Positions 34,814 through 46,307 of a DNA stretch of 64,000 bases are shown piece by piece; within the stretch, counting starts at the first letter, position 1, and each line of letters begins with the position of its first letter. The notes beneath the pieces were generated by a model. It saw only the letters and a program-made list of their open reading frames with translations. It had not been told where the DNA came from and searched no databases. This DNA is from Deroplatys truncata (taxonomy: Eukaryota > Arthropoda > Insecta > Mantodea > Mantidae), in contig CM060990.1 in NCBI GenBank assembly GCA_030765065.1, positions 667,256,618 through 667,320,617 on the forward strand, written 5' to 3'. The position numbers and the translations under genes were made by a program.

Positions 34814-37800
34814 CCCTTGTATGCATAACCTATTTTTTTTCACATTCACATACCCTGGGTCCACTGGACCTGTTATGTCTAATAGGGGATTTTTAATGAA
34901 AATAAATGTTTTGTGGATATTATTATGCACAAGTATTTTGTTTTAAGGTTTATGTGTAATATAAGGTAGCTCTGATCATTTTTAATGGTTTTATTACCTA
35001 TTAAGTTCAAAAAAGTATATTTTTAATCCAGAATATTTTTTCTTTGAATAAATTACAATGTGAAAACTGAAACATAAACCACCAGCATTATTAATGACAA
35101 TATGTTATGAATCAGTGATTATGTTACTGACAAAGAAAAAATCATTAAACAAAAAAGCATTGCATTAAGCTTTACAACTGTTGCATACCCATCTACTATG
35201 GTCCTGGCACACATGTTTTGTGCATTTATACCACACTGTCTGTTTTACTATCCTTTGAAGCAGGGCATCTTCTCTTCTGAGGACCCATTCTGCTGTTGCT
35301 GCTTTTTGTTTGAAAGATGATAATGAACTTATCCCTATCTAGATATAGGGATTTCTGTAGAAAGAGATTAGAAGATCTTCTGATAATAAACGGTTGGAAT
35401 TACTGCATTGAAAGTTCCTTGACGAAAAGTTTTCTCTTTTGAAAAAGTCCCTCGTGATGTGTGGGGTGATGTATTGTGTAAAGAATAAAGGCATTTAGAG
35501 TGCATATGTCCATTATATTGTATCAGAGAGCTATGGGCCACTGTTTAGTTTGTCTTTTGCATGTATAATTATGCACTAGCTGATCCATAACAAGTGCACC
35601 ACCTTTAGTTTGTTTATAAAACGTAAGAATCTCAGGCTTCAGTTTTGGATTGTTCATCTATAAAGTTACCATGATGCATGGCACTTAGAAATATTTCAGA
35701 CTTGCTTTTCTTTGGCGAAAAAATAACCACTCTCCTTTCTTTTGTAAATGCAAATAGACTTCAATTTACTTGTCTATTTCTATTTGGGTTCATCTCTTTT
35801 GGAATTTCTCTTTTATTCATCCTCATTGTTCCCACAAGAGCTAGGATTTTACTCAAGAGATGTTCTGCTAATGGTACACATGTAAAATAATTATCTACAG
35901 CAATATTTCTGGAAGAACCAGCAATATTGCCTGCAAGGGTCTTCATTTACTAAAGGCCCAAATTTTTCTGGGTTGGTTCACTTGGTTCTCTTCCTTTATA
36001 CACAGTTTCATCATTGGCATTACCAGTGTCAGCTTTGCACTTACAGAATATTTTATTCCATACTTTACAGGCTTATTTGGCATATATTGTACAAATCCAC
36101 AACAGCCTCTAAATGAAACTAGTTGTTCAACCACCATAACATTAATTTTAGGTATCCTTACTTTCCTGCACAGTTTTATAAATGTTTTCCATACATAGGA
36201 AATAGCAACAAGCTTATTGGTTTGTAACCAAGCACAAATATAATTGTTTATTTATAATTGTTATAAAGTCTTCTTCTATGGACTGTGGGAATATAATTGC
36301 TGTTCACATTATTGTTACAAATGAACCTTTCTTCCAAATCAGTATCGAATGTCAAAGAAAACACTGTTGTATAGCAAATTATTACTACTTTACACTGCTT
36401 CACAGAGTCGTAAATGTCTACTACAATCATTCACTCTGTGATACAAATCCTGGAATACACTATCTGACAGTTGAACAGAGATAAAAGTTGTAACAATGTG
36501 TTACAATCTGCAATCACAGAAGTGCATATGTGTGCCAACAATGTATTCTCTGAATACCAACCAAATGTAATTGATTACAATGCAATTTAATTTACTGACA
36601 GTGCAACATAAACCACAGGGTCCATCGGATCCAGGTTATGTAAATGTGTGGTATAAAGAAGAAAATATAAATTACACTCAAAACTAATGACACAGATTTC
36701 TAATAGTACCTTTAATGTGTTATTGAATATTGCAGAAAAGCATACCTGCTGAGAGGAGGCTCCATAATAAGTCTTTCATACAGCATTTAAAAGTTAAAGC
36801 TCTTTTCGGGTCCATTGGACCCAGGTTATGCATACAAGGGTCACTCTGAAAGTTTTGAGAATGGGCAACAATGAGTAGTGGTAAGCCAAAGCAGCTTTTC
36901 CTAAGTCCAGATTGAAGTTCAGATAGTAATGTGTGCAAGTCTGGGCATGCGCCAACAATGTGTATCATAAGCACTGCATGTGTATGTATAGTGGGTGCTG
37001 TTACGCTACGCACTAGGATGGATCTCTAGTAAGAGCATTTCCGTGCTATGATTTTTTATGGCTTTCAAGTCAGTTTAGGGGAGACAGAATGCCTTGAAAG
37101 ACTGTATCGTGCATTTGGGGATCTTTGCCCTTTACAATCCACCATTTTCTATGGTATACAGAGTTTAGAACAGGAAGGGATTCCACTGAAGATGAAGACT
37201 GGGCAGGACGGCCGGCTGCAGCAACAATGGATGAAAATGTGGTGAAAGCAGAGTGCTTATTGCAGGAAGATCATTGTTGCACATATGGTCAGATTCAAAA
37301 GCCCTGAATATTGGATCAGCAGCAGTGAAAACAATCCTGAAACAAGAACTTGATGTCAGGAAGCTTTGCAGTCGCTGGATCCCCCACCAAATCACAAATG
37401 ACAGAAATAAGCACATGCGCAATGGTGCCAGGAAATGATTGAAAAATACAATGGAGAAAGATCCAAAAATATATTTTGCATTGCAACAGATGCTGAAAGC
37501 TGGATGTACCAGTATGATCCAGAAACTAAACACAGTCATCGGCTGGGTCTTCCCAGGACAAGATCCCCCAACAAAAGTGAAGTGAACGAAAGGTGTTGGC
37601 AAGAAGATGATCTGTTCCTTCTACTCAGCAAGTGGCCACATTGTGACAGTTCTGCTTGAGGGAAAAAAGACTGTTACTGCCAGATGGTACACTACAAAAG
37701 GTCTGCCACAAGAGTTCAAACAACTGAGAAAAAAGCATCCTAAGACTGGTATGCATGGGATTTTGTTGCACCATGACAGTGCCTCTGCCCACACTGTACA

Positions 37801-38141
37801 AGAAACCACCCAATTTGTGTAGGAGTCAGGAGTCAGATATTTGTCCCATTCTCCGTACAGTCCAGATCTGGCCCCATGCAACTTTTTTCTATTCCCCAAA
37901 ATGAAAGAAAAAGTTCGAGGTCAATGATTTAAGTCACCTGAAGCTGCAGTAGCTGCTTATGAAGGATATATTTGCACTCTCTCCAAAGAAGAATGGTGTT
38001 CAGCATTTGAAAAATGGTTTGAAAGGATGAGACAGTGTATAGAATGCAATGGAGAATATTTGGAAAAGATGCAATGATCAGATCTAAGTTTTTTAATATT
38101 TGATTGCATTCATTCTCAATACTTTTGTAGTGACCCTAGGG
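34814..38141 (-). mobile_element. piggyBac-like element with mariner inserted in its right terminus
   Basis: Bounded by TTAA at 34810-34813 and 38142-38145, the piggyBac target. The left end reads CCCTTGTATGCATAACC; its inverted partner GGTTATGCATACAAGGG lies at 36824-36840, the last bases of which overlap the mariner start. Transposase pieces on the minus strand: 36137-35943 EQLVSFRGCCGFVQYMPNKP and VKYGIKYS; 35946-35761 SSRNIAVDNYFTCVPLAEHL, LVGTMRMNKREIPKEM; 35310-35180 the Cys-rich tail YKCTKHVCQDHSRWVCNSC. The first catalytic Asp (usually VDEQL) is Val here; the Asp in VDNYFT is kept. GGGTCCA(C/T)TGGACC-type palindromes lie just inside both ends. Stops make it inactive. Confidence 0.92.
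36835..38139 (+). mobile_element. Near full-length mariner element (family M2), pseudogene transposase
   Basis: Inverted repeats CAAGGGTCACTCTGAAAG (left) and CTAGGGTCACTACAAAAG (right, inward), about 1.3 kb apart, the normal size. The plus-strand transposase, in broken frames, includes ERLYRAFGDLCPLQSTIFYG (N-terminus), ATDAESWMYQYDPETK (first Asp, usual GDESW), TVTARWYTTKGLPQEF, LLHHDSASAHTVQETTQF (second Asp), SPYSPDLAPCNFFLFPKMK (third Asp, in YSPDLAP) and AFEKWFERMRQCIECNGEYF. All three catalytic Asp positions can be read, in the DD34D type, but several frameshifts and stops prevent expression. It inserted at a TA in the piggyBac right terminus; about 6 bp is missing at the right junction. 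Confidence 0.93.
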
Positions 38142-38145
38142 TTAA

Positions 38146-38555
38146 TGAGAGGAAATAACGATATTACACAACAAAAGAATTGGGACTAAAATCATTCCTC
38201 CTAAAGCAAGAAGATTGTTGCAACCCCTAGATGTATATTGTTTTAGACAATATAATATTGTAATCTGAAGACTAGAAGAGGTGTTCAGGAAAAAAAAAAC
38301 ATTAGCCATAAAAGCAACACAAACTACATATTAGGGATTTTAAAATGATATTACATTCTATTGTGTACCACTAGTTTAGTTCACTAAGCTTGAAAGATAT
38401 GGTGTTATATGTTTGGCACAGGTGTGGATACATTACTGAAAAACATGGATAGGCTTCTCAAAATATTCTCAAACCGGTGCTCTGTGCTATGCATTGAATG
38501 TGTAGTGAAGATGAATGTGAAAATGCAGCAGTCATGAAGTGTTTGCACTATTCTA
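38146..38555. other. Intron, no recognised element
   Basis: Short AT-rich spacer between the piggyBac/mariner nest and the next mariner. An A10 run at 38291-38300. Confidence 0.45.
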
Positions 38556-39456
38556 CGAGGGCTGATCAATAAAGACTGAGACTGATTTGTTTTCACAGAT
38601 ATTTATTACTCCATTTCAATGTTGACATGATCTTTTTCAAGGTAGTCCCCTCCTAACTGAATGCACTTTTTGTAGCGTCTCTGCCAGTCCTCAAACACAT
38701 GGTGCAGGCCATTCTTTGTCAGGTCTTTGAGAATCGCCTCATTTTTCTTTAGCACTGCTTCAGTGCTCTCAAATTGAATGCCCCGGAGCTTTGCCTTTAG
38801 TAATGGGAATAAAAAGAAATCACAGGGGGTAAAACCGGGGCTTTAAGTCAGATGCAGCACACAGGTAATGTTGAATTTAGCCAAAAATTCCTGGACTTGA
38901 TTTGCGACATGAGGCCGCGCGTTGTCGTGATGAAGTCGCCCCTCATTCCAATGATGTTCTGGACGTTTCCTTGTAATGTGCTTCCTCAGTGTAGCCAATA
39001 CTGTCATGTAGTAGCTGCTGTAACAGTAGTGTGAGGGGGGGAACTGCATGCTGGTAAATCATTCCAATCCAAAACACCAGGTCCACCTTGCTTAGCACAG
39101 AGGACTCGCCCTTCTTTGAAGTCCTTGAACCACCTAAACACCATTGCACGAGGTAGTGCATCTTCACCGTATGCTTGCTTTAGCTTTTCGAAAGTTTCAA
39201 GGCTGTATGATTCAAATGAAAATAAAATTTTATTGCGCTGTATCGCTCCTCTTGTGTCACCTCCATTTTGTGGTATGTGAAATTCAAGTAGGGTCAACAA
39301 TACAGCATCACTACCAACCTACCATTACGAGAGTGCTGTCACTTATGGACATTGCACATGAAACCCTGCTCTTTTCAAGTATTCATGGTAGAGACACAAA
39401 ACTATCAAGGAAACTACAGAAAAAAATCCGTCTCAGTCTTTATTGATCAGCCCTCG
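38556..39456 (-). mobile_element. Mariner element, second copy of family M1
   Basis: Inverted termini CGAGGGCTGATCAATAAAGA at both ends, with TA at 38554-38555 and 39457-39458. On the minus strand the N-terminal part reads MKVTQEERYSAIKF-type sequence, AYGEDALPRAMVFRWFKDFK (39190-39130), then VLCAKQGGPGVLDW. The C-terminal part near 38700-38880 is shifted but includes the same sequence as 4294-4530. At 901 bp it lacks roughly the same interior as the copy at 3790, so both may derive from one deleted master copy. Confidence 0.92.
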
Positions 39457-39458
39457 TA

Positions 39459-40621
39459 GGATGCTGTGTTTAGACCGCTTTGTTTTAAATCCACATTATC
39501 ACTATTAAGGACAGAGATAAAGATGATCCTAACTACATAACATTCATGCATAAAGGTTATAAAAAATCCACCATGTTAGTATGATAGTTTAAACATCAGA
39601 TATAACCTATAGCCAGAGTTGAGGTGTATGCTAGAGTGGAATATGTAAGTTAAAATTTCAAATCACAATATAACATGCCAGGCAGAAAAGCTGGCAGAAT
39701 TACTTTTACCATGTTTTTCTATCGATTAAAATTCTACCTATAGGTATATAAAGTTAGAAAGAGATTTGATCTGTCCAGTTGGCATACCCTCTTGTTAGTA
39801 AAGTCTGCTTCCATATATATATTATGGAGTATAACTTTTATTAAAAAAGGAAGCAAACAAATAAACCAAGAAAAACAAGAAAGAAAATCACGTGTAGTAA
39901 ATAATAATTTAACAATATAGGACATATGAAAGAACAAATAATGAAGTTCATTTAGAATATTTATAGTGAAGCAATTCTCTGTAACAAGGTCAGTAATGCA
40001 TTTAAGCTCTTACAGCCAAGGAAAGATTGGAGAACTGGATCTTTAGTGTTTCAACATACCATGAAGTTTCAGATTTATTTCATTAGGTACTGATGTTCTT
40101 AACTGCAGCATTCTTACATCATGGTTAGCTTTTTATTATTAACGTAAAGAATGGATAAAACTATGTTAGCACACTTGGCAAGAATCAGCTTGCTTTGTAT
40201 TGTATGTTTTCATGTGTATGTCGCATTACTAAATTACAGTCCTAAATGCAGTAATAGCAGCAAAATGGATTGTTTCAAACTAAAAGTTTTGTTTTGTAGC
40301 ATTTAGTTTAGGAGCTAAAGCTTCTGCTTTTATATGCTTGTTACAATGCTTGAAAAGCAAGGTCCTAAAGATAGTAATGGCAGTAGAATGTGTTCTTTTA
40401 GACAGTTAATTTTATTTTAAAGTAATGTTTGCTTAGAATGTAGCTTTATGCAAATGAAAACCTACCTACTGAAATCTGGAAAGATTCAAATGTCTAGTCT
40501 ATTAATTAAATACTGTGATAAATGATTGGCAGTGAATGTGCTAAATATAAATGATTTTGTGAATGTATCTAGAAAGCCTTATTATGTATTTTGTTAATAA
40601 TTACTTTCTTATTCTTTACAG
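39459..40621. other. Intron, no recognised element; acceptor at the end
   Basis: AT-rich intron ending in ACTTTCTTATTCTTTACAG, the acceptor of the next collagen exon. Confidence 0.55.
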
Positions 40622-40666
40622 GGAGAAAAAGGAACAAAAGGTGACCCAGGGCCAATGGGATTACCT
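40622..40666 (+). CDS. Collagen alpha chain, exon b (45 bp)
   Basis: Fifteen codons read GEKGTKGDPGPMGLP, five perfect Gly-X-Y triplets, between acceptor TTCTTTACAG and donor GTGAGT. Phase 0 at both ends, so it joins exon a (ending GEP) without breaking the repeat. Forty-five bp is a common collagen exon size. GEKGTKGDPG is a charged stretch that helps chain pairing in collagens in general. Confidence 0.93.
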
Positions 40667-40779
40667 GTGAGTATTTTGATCTAACGGAGTTTACTAAATG
40701 TATAAGATTTTATTCAATTTGTGTTTTGCAAGCTCACTATTTCTAACATGTGAATTACCTAATGTTTTTAATTCCGTAG

Positions 40780-40842
40780 GGCCCAATGGGTCTCCGTGGG
40801 GAACCAGGTCGGCCAGGGGAGATGGGAAAAACGGGGCCTATG
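40780..40842 (+). CDS. Collagen alpha chain, exon c (63 bp)
   Basis: Twenty-one codons read GPMGLRGEPGRPGEMGKTGP then M: seven Gly-X-Y triplets, between acceptor TTAATTCCGTAG and donor GTAAGA. Phase 0 both sides. The intron before it is only 113 bp, in contrast with the 17.9 kb and 3.05 kb introns around this pair, so exons b and c form a tight doublet. Confidence 0.93.
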
Positions 40843-43800
40843 GTAAGATCTACACATTCTTAAAAGAAAACTAACTCATCCAGTCCTTCAAGTGCTAAGC
40901 CAAGCACAGCAAGCTAGCCATCACACTAACAATACTCACCAACTAACAACGTGCAGATGGGATGGCTTCATCGTAACATGATTGACATGCTGTTTGTTTG
41001 CAATGATATTCATTTTATCTTATGGCGGATCTTCAGATGCCATAATTGTGACTGAAGACATTTTGAAAGTCATCCGGGTTTTTCAATGATACAAAAGTTC
41101 TTGATATATTCTTCAACAAAGTTCATTGCAAGCTATGAATATTCATGCAAACAAACTTGAACTCTGTGTTTCCATACTAACAAATGAACTAAGTTATTAA
41201 AATCTGGAAAGAATCAGTCTGGCAACTCATATTTTAATGCCAAATCAGCAGATATCAAATGAAGCAAGTGAATCTATCTATGGCACAGTAAACGTTTCCA
41301 TGTTGATTCTTTCTAAACTTAAAGGCATATTGTAATTATCATTTTCCATACAATGTCAACAGATTGTTAGGGAAAGTTCCTGCAAATTTTTGTTTTTAAA
41401 TATCATTGATCTCAAATTTCTAACTATTTTATAATATGTTTTACTTCTTTTGTAAATAATACACACTATTATGTATACAACATTAATTTATTTAAGTATA
41501 AGCATTCTAAATGGACAGTGCTGAATAACATTTTTATTTATATAACTATTACCTCACTTATTTATGAAAGAAATTTTAATTTAGTTAGCTTTTGTTGATA
41601 TATCAATTCCTCACATATGGAACATGGATGAACTTATTATTATTATTACTTTTGTACATTTTTTTTATATACTGTAACTGTGTACAGGTGAACAGAAATG
41701 TTATTATTAAGGGTTTGGATATAGTGATTTCATTTCATCTGTAAAATAGATATTTGTGATGCAGTGGCATCTTTCCAAAACAGCATTTAAAATTTATCTG
41801 TATAAATCAATACTAAAATAATTTGCATCAATATAGTGCTTAATTGTAGAGCACATAAAAGAATCCATATATACTTCTAACTTTAATTTTATTAGAGGTA
41901 CCTAAAATACAATGTATTCTTAATAAATGAAAAGGAAAATGTATATATGAATTAGCAATCAGACTTTGCTAGAAGTGTAACTTAACACATCTTCTAGTCT
42001 GCTTTAGCTAGATGCACAAAATATGAGTAATTTATTAATTTTCCACAAAATAAATAGCAAGGATTCTTGAACTATGCTGATTTCAGTTACTGTATGATAT
42101 ATAATAAAGCTTGCTTCTTTGATACTCAAAACATTCCATATGTGATGGTCTGAAAGTAATTTCAGAAATATACAATATCTGTTTTTAATGCATTAATCCA
42201 TTTGGTTAACATTTCTTTACCCAGTCAAGGAAGTGCATTTTTTATGGGATTAATGAAGAAATATAGTTGAAACTTAGACACAGCTCAGACAGTTAGCCTT
42301 ATGAACTCTCATACCCTTACTACATTTTATCATTGAATTATTGATGTTAAGTTTTTACTGACTTGTGCCAAATAAATTTTACTACACTAACAAAATTGGC
42401 CTAAATTGTAAAAAGCATAAATTAATAAAACAATTAATATTGAGAAGGCCGTGGTACTAATTCCACAAACTATTAACAAATTCATCGCAAATGCATACTT
42501 AAATAATAATATTCATAAGTGTATTTGTTTGTTAAATTAAACTGTATAACTTTAAGATATGATAAATTGAAAGTTACTGTCATGGTGGCTATTTGCACAA
42601 GAGTTGTAGCCATTTTTAAAAAAGAAAAAAAAGGAGTGTTTAAATGTATAATGTCTTAGTGTAATGAGAAACATGTTGCTTGGAAAATAAAATTGTGTGC
42701 ATGTTGCTACATTCCCATTATGCTTTATCTTAACATTGCTGGTTATGTCTCATATTCCCTGAATGAAAGAGAATCCTTATTTCCTTTGTTAGCTTTTTAA
42801 GCTTCTGTGATTGTTTTATGTTGGAAAGCATTTTTCATAACTGGGGCTCTGTCAATGTTATATATAGTTATCATAGCAAATGATGTGTGAGTAGGTTTAA
42901 TTTCTGTGCAAAACCTATATACCATCAGTTTATTTGTTGCTTTAATTATCCTATTATATAAGCTCTGTAAATATAATTTTTTGTTAAGTTATTTCATTAA
43001 TGTGAAAAATGCAGTGCTGATTGGGTGTTTGTTATGTTAAGAACTTCTGCCTTGTTCTCTAATTTACTGTTTCCAATGTATGGTTTCTTTAAGAAGTTCT
43101 GAAAATGCTGTACTACATTGCTGTTTCAGAATTGCTTTAGTGTCAGTTATTACCTATTCTTCAATAAGCGTTTTATTCTGTGGGTTCATTACTGACTTAA
43201 GAAAATGTAATTGCATTATGTCTATATACATGTTCTATAACATAATTTAATATTAATGCATATATTTATAATTTTTCAGTATGAAATTACCATTTTTACT
43301 TCATTTAAGCTTTCAATTGGAATATATTTATAACAAAAGCTTTGATTTGAAATGAGAAATTATTATTTATCAGCTACCTCTTTGTTCTGATTGAGTTTGA
43401 GCAAATAAAAGCAAAACAAAAGGAAGAACAAAAGGATCTTAATAAGGAAGAATACACACAGAATAATAACATAGCTACTATACCTCTATTTCATTTTTTA
43501 CCCTTCTACTGCTGTACCCATTCTTACTAATTCCTATTTTCATATAATGTTTAGTTGCAAAGGACATGTATCTAATTAGCGCTGGCATTTTTTCGTTCTC
43601 TTTATGGCACTATACAATAACAGATGTGTATTTAAACTGAATGAAGAATGGAAAATAAGAAAGTGTTGACTCATCTATATCATGATGTGTGCTGCACATC
43701 TCTGCCTAGATAAAATAGTGAGTTACACCATAGATATATATTTATAATTCTAATGTTGCTGCCACCACCATGACCATGACTGTTCATCTATATTTCAAGG

Positions 43801-43893
43801 TATATTTCTTCATAATAATTACTAATACAATGTTATGCTTACATTAAACAGTATATATATTGTAATCTTTCATACTGTTTTTTTCTTCTTTAG
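40843..43893. other. Collagen intron, no recognised element
   Basis: About 3 kb, AT-rich, and unusually free of recognisable transposons compared with the rest of the window. Ends in a strong polypyrimidine tract and TTTCTTCTTTAG. No further Gly-X-Y exon was seen. Confidence 0.55.
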
Positions 43894-43920
43894 GGGCCAT
43901 CTGGTCTTGATGGAATGAAG
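43894..43920 (+). CDS. Collagen alpha chain, exon d (27 bp micro-exon)
   Basis: Nine codons read GPSGLDGMK, three Gly-X-Y triplets, between TTTCTTCTTTAG and GTATGA, phase 0 on both sides. It continues the repeat from exon c (...GPM). Twenty-seven bp exons occur in non-fibrillar collagens. The downstream intron runs beyond the window; no later exon was found up to 64000. Confidence 0.88.
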
Positions 43921-44416
43921 GTATGATATCATCAATTTATGAGTGAGTCATTTATTTTGTAAATTTTATAATTTAGTATGCAATGTATATACTCTGATCT
44001 ATAGTGTTTAAGTGCATGCTATTGTTTACTCTTATTTCCCAACTTTTTATTCTTCAAATATGTCATATTCCCCATTGGAAACTTCAGAGAAGACATTTAA
44101 CAGTTCAAGGGATATTAAAACATTAGTAACTTCAGAGATATTCATAATTCAATTACTGTTTGATTAAAATTGTCTTAAGACTAATTGGCTTAGTTGTTAT
44201 GCGACAAAGTAGCAAATATGATTCCACAATTGGTGGCATATGAATCATACTACTTAATAGTACCTAAAATATGGAGAAAGCTCAATTCTCACTAATTTTG
44301 TTAGTGTAAATCACCTCTCTTTATTTCTTTAGACATTTAGTGTTTATTAACATGTAAGGATTTCAAAAAATTAACTGAAACATTTTAATGAAAAAAATTA
44401 ATAAGTAATGTCTAAT
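43921..44416. other. Intron, no recognised element
   Basis: AT-rich; nothing supported. Confidence 0.45.
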
Positions 44417-44625
44417 CATTTACATGCACAAATTAAATTTTAGTTACTCTAGTTTCACTTTCTACACAAAAACTTACTGGAACATGTTTCAGCGACTGTT
44501 ATCCCCATCATCAGCCTAGACTCACTCTGATGATGGAGACAATAGTCCTTGAAACATGTCCCAGTAAGTTTTGGTGCAGGAAGTAAAGATAGAGTAATTA
44601 CATTTTCAAAATGTGCATGTAAATG
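44417..44625. repeat. Penelope-type palindrome with hammerhead-like cores
   Basis: Arms 44417-44514 and 44527-44625 are inverted repeats (CATTTACATGCAC at the outer edge, AACTTACTGG(A/G)ACATGTTTC further in), with a spacer of about 12 bp. Reading outward from the centre, both arms carry CTGATGA, an extra T, a six-base stem with a four-base loop (GGAGAC-AATA-GTCCTT right; GGGGAT-AACA-GTCGCT left, each with one mismatch), then GAAACATGT. This is the layout of the 27.8 and 45.2 kb palindromes with different stem bases. No coding sequence is included. Confidence 0.72.
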
Positions 44626-45152
44626 TCAAACAACTTCAGTGAGTTTTTTCCAAAAAGAAGAATTCAAAATGTTTAATTACATTTCAAGTATGCAGTTCAG
44701 CTTTTAAAATTAAAAGCAGTTAAAATCACGCTACTATAAAATACACTTTCCTTTATGTATACATTGTGATGGAATGCAAAATATTTCTATAACTCCTTTA
44801 TCAGTGCCTGATAAAAGTAATATCAAATTTGACAATGTGATTTCTAATGGGGCTTAATACCAATAATATCAATAAATATGTCCTGATGTGTTGATGTCCT
44901 TACAGTTTAAAAATTTTAGTTATTTATGCTTACCAGTTAGCCACCTTTTTTTATTATTGTTATTATTTGTTAAGGTAAATTCAAAGTGCAAGTAAAGAAA
45001 GAAAGAAATATTTTATTTTTTCCTTTACTACCACAGTTCTGTTATCTGACACCTATAAAGCCTCCTTTGAAAACATGTTCAATATTTCCAGACTTCTGCG
45101 TGTCATTTGCGGAGATAAATAAATTAAACCAAATCAGAACAAAGATAATAGT
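44626..45152. other. Intron or flank, no recognised element
   Basis: AT-rich, no motif. Confidence 0.4.
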
Positions 45153-45216
45153 AATTTTAAGATCCATGTTTTGAAGAGATGTGCTCTTCATCCTCAGTGG
45201 CAGACTGATGTACGCA

Positions 45217-45567
45217 TCAGGTAACTTCTTCCACTTCCTTGTTGCTCGGTGTGCCTCTCTTTCTATTGGTCAGTCGTAAGAAGTCATCCATCACTGGTGT
45301 TTCAAAATTCATGGCTCGATTTATGTCTTTAATGATGTGTATATTTTCCCATACCATTAATTCACTATGGTTCTTGGCTGGTTTTAAAAGTTTGATTTCA
45401 TGACTAATATTATGATTATGTGACCAAACATAATGGGCTATGGCTGATTTATCTGTCTGTTTATATTTTATATTTCTGAAATGTTCTTTTAATCTGTTTT
45501 CCAAATTTTTCTTTGTCTTCCCAATATATATTTTATGACAATCTTCACAATTGATGCAGTAAATTCC
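45217..45567 (-). pseudogene. Penelope-like GIY-YIG endonuclease tail, left arm
   Basis: From the inversion point the minus strand reads GIYCINCEDCHKIYIGKTKK, then NLENRLKEHFRNIKYKQTDK, SAIAHYVWSHNHNISHEI, KLLKPAKNHSELMVWENIHI and ends NRKRGTPSNKEVEEVT stop. GIY, YIG, the C-x2-C-x2-C-type knuckle before it and the downstream Arg/His region are the hallmarks of the nuclease domain that ends Penelope-like proteins. The motif residues are intact in this arm. The reverse transcriptase is missing because the fragment begins at the palindrome centre. The frame is open, but without RT the element cannot move. Confidence 0.9.
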
Positions 45568-45591
45568 TGATTATTTATTTATGTATTATCA

Positions 45592-45942
45592 GGAATTCAC
45601 TGCATCAATTGTGAAGATTGTCATAAAATATATTTTGGGAAGACAAAGAGAAATTTGGAAACCAGATTAAAAGTGCATTTCAGAAATATAAAATATGTAC
45701 AGACAGATATATCAGCTGTAGCCCATCATTTTTGGTCACATAATCATAATATTAGTCATGAAATCAAACTTCTAAAACCAGCCAAGAACCATAGTGAATT
45801 AATGGTATGGGAAAATATACACATCATTTCAAACATGAATCGAGCCATGAATTTTGAAACACCAGTGATGGACGACGTCTTACGACTGACCAATAGAAAG
45901 AGAGGCACACCGGGCAACCAGGAAGTGGAAGAAGTTACCTGA
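45592..45942 (+). pseudogene. Penelope-like GIY-YIG endonuclease tail, right arm
   Basis: Mirror copy of 45217-45567: GIHCINCEDCHKIYFGKTKR, NLETRLKVHFRNIKYVQTDI, SAVAHHFWSHNHNISHEIKL, ending NRKRGTPGNQEVEEVT stop. GIY has become GIH and YIG has become YFG, so the catalytic motif is damaged although the frame is open. Differences from the left arm are scattered, so the arms have diverged since the inversion or were two separate copies. Confidence 0.88.
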
Positions 45943-46307
45943 CACATACATCAGTCGGCAGCTGAGGATGAAGAGCACGTCTGTTCAAAACATATTCGAT
46001 TAGAATTTTAAGTAAGTGGAGCAACGAGTATTTTTAATCTGCTGACCAGTGTTTTACCATCTTATTTACATGCGCCACTGTTTTAAGCACTTCATTTTAA
46101 TCATTAGTTTTATAAATAGTAATTTTACCTACCATTGATAATATCATTCATTGTCAGATAGTGTTTATTCTGCAAATTCCATTTAGAGTGATGTTTGGAG
46201 ATACTGAAGATTTTATATTCCATTGTCAATCATTCACATGTAAAACAATTAAGAGTTGACTTACATTTATATTTGTAGAGTTAGTTGAAACACTATGTCA
46301 TTTACAA

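Larger units (their letters stand above)
45153..46012. repeat. Head-to-head Penelope-like palindrome (GIY-YIG tails)
   Basis: Left arm 45153-45572 and right arm 45588-46012 are inverted repeats of about 420 bp with a 15-bp AT spacer. Each arm encodes the C-terminal GIY-YIG part of a Penelope-like element and, after the stop codon, a 3' segment with CTGAGGA, T, GAAGAG, a five-base loop (CACAT or CACGT), CTCTTC (CTGTTC in the right arm), then AAAAC. That resembles the hammerhead-like core of the other palindromes but with the first G of GAAAC changed, so it would not be active. Confidence 0.88.
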
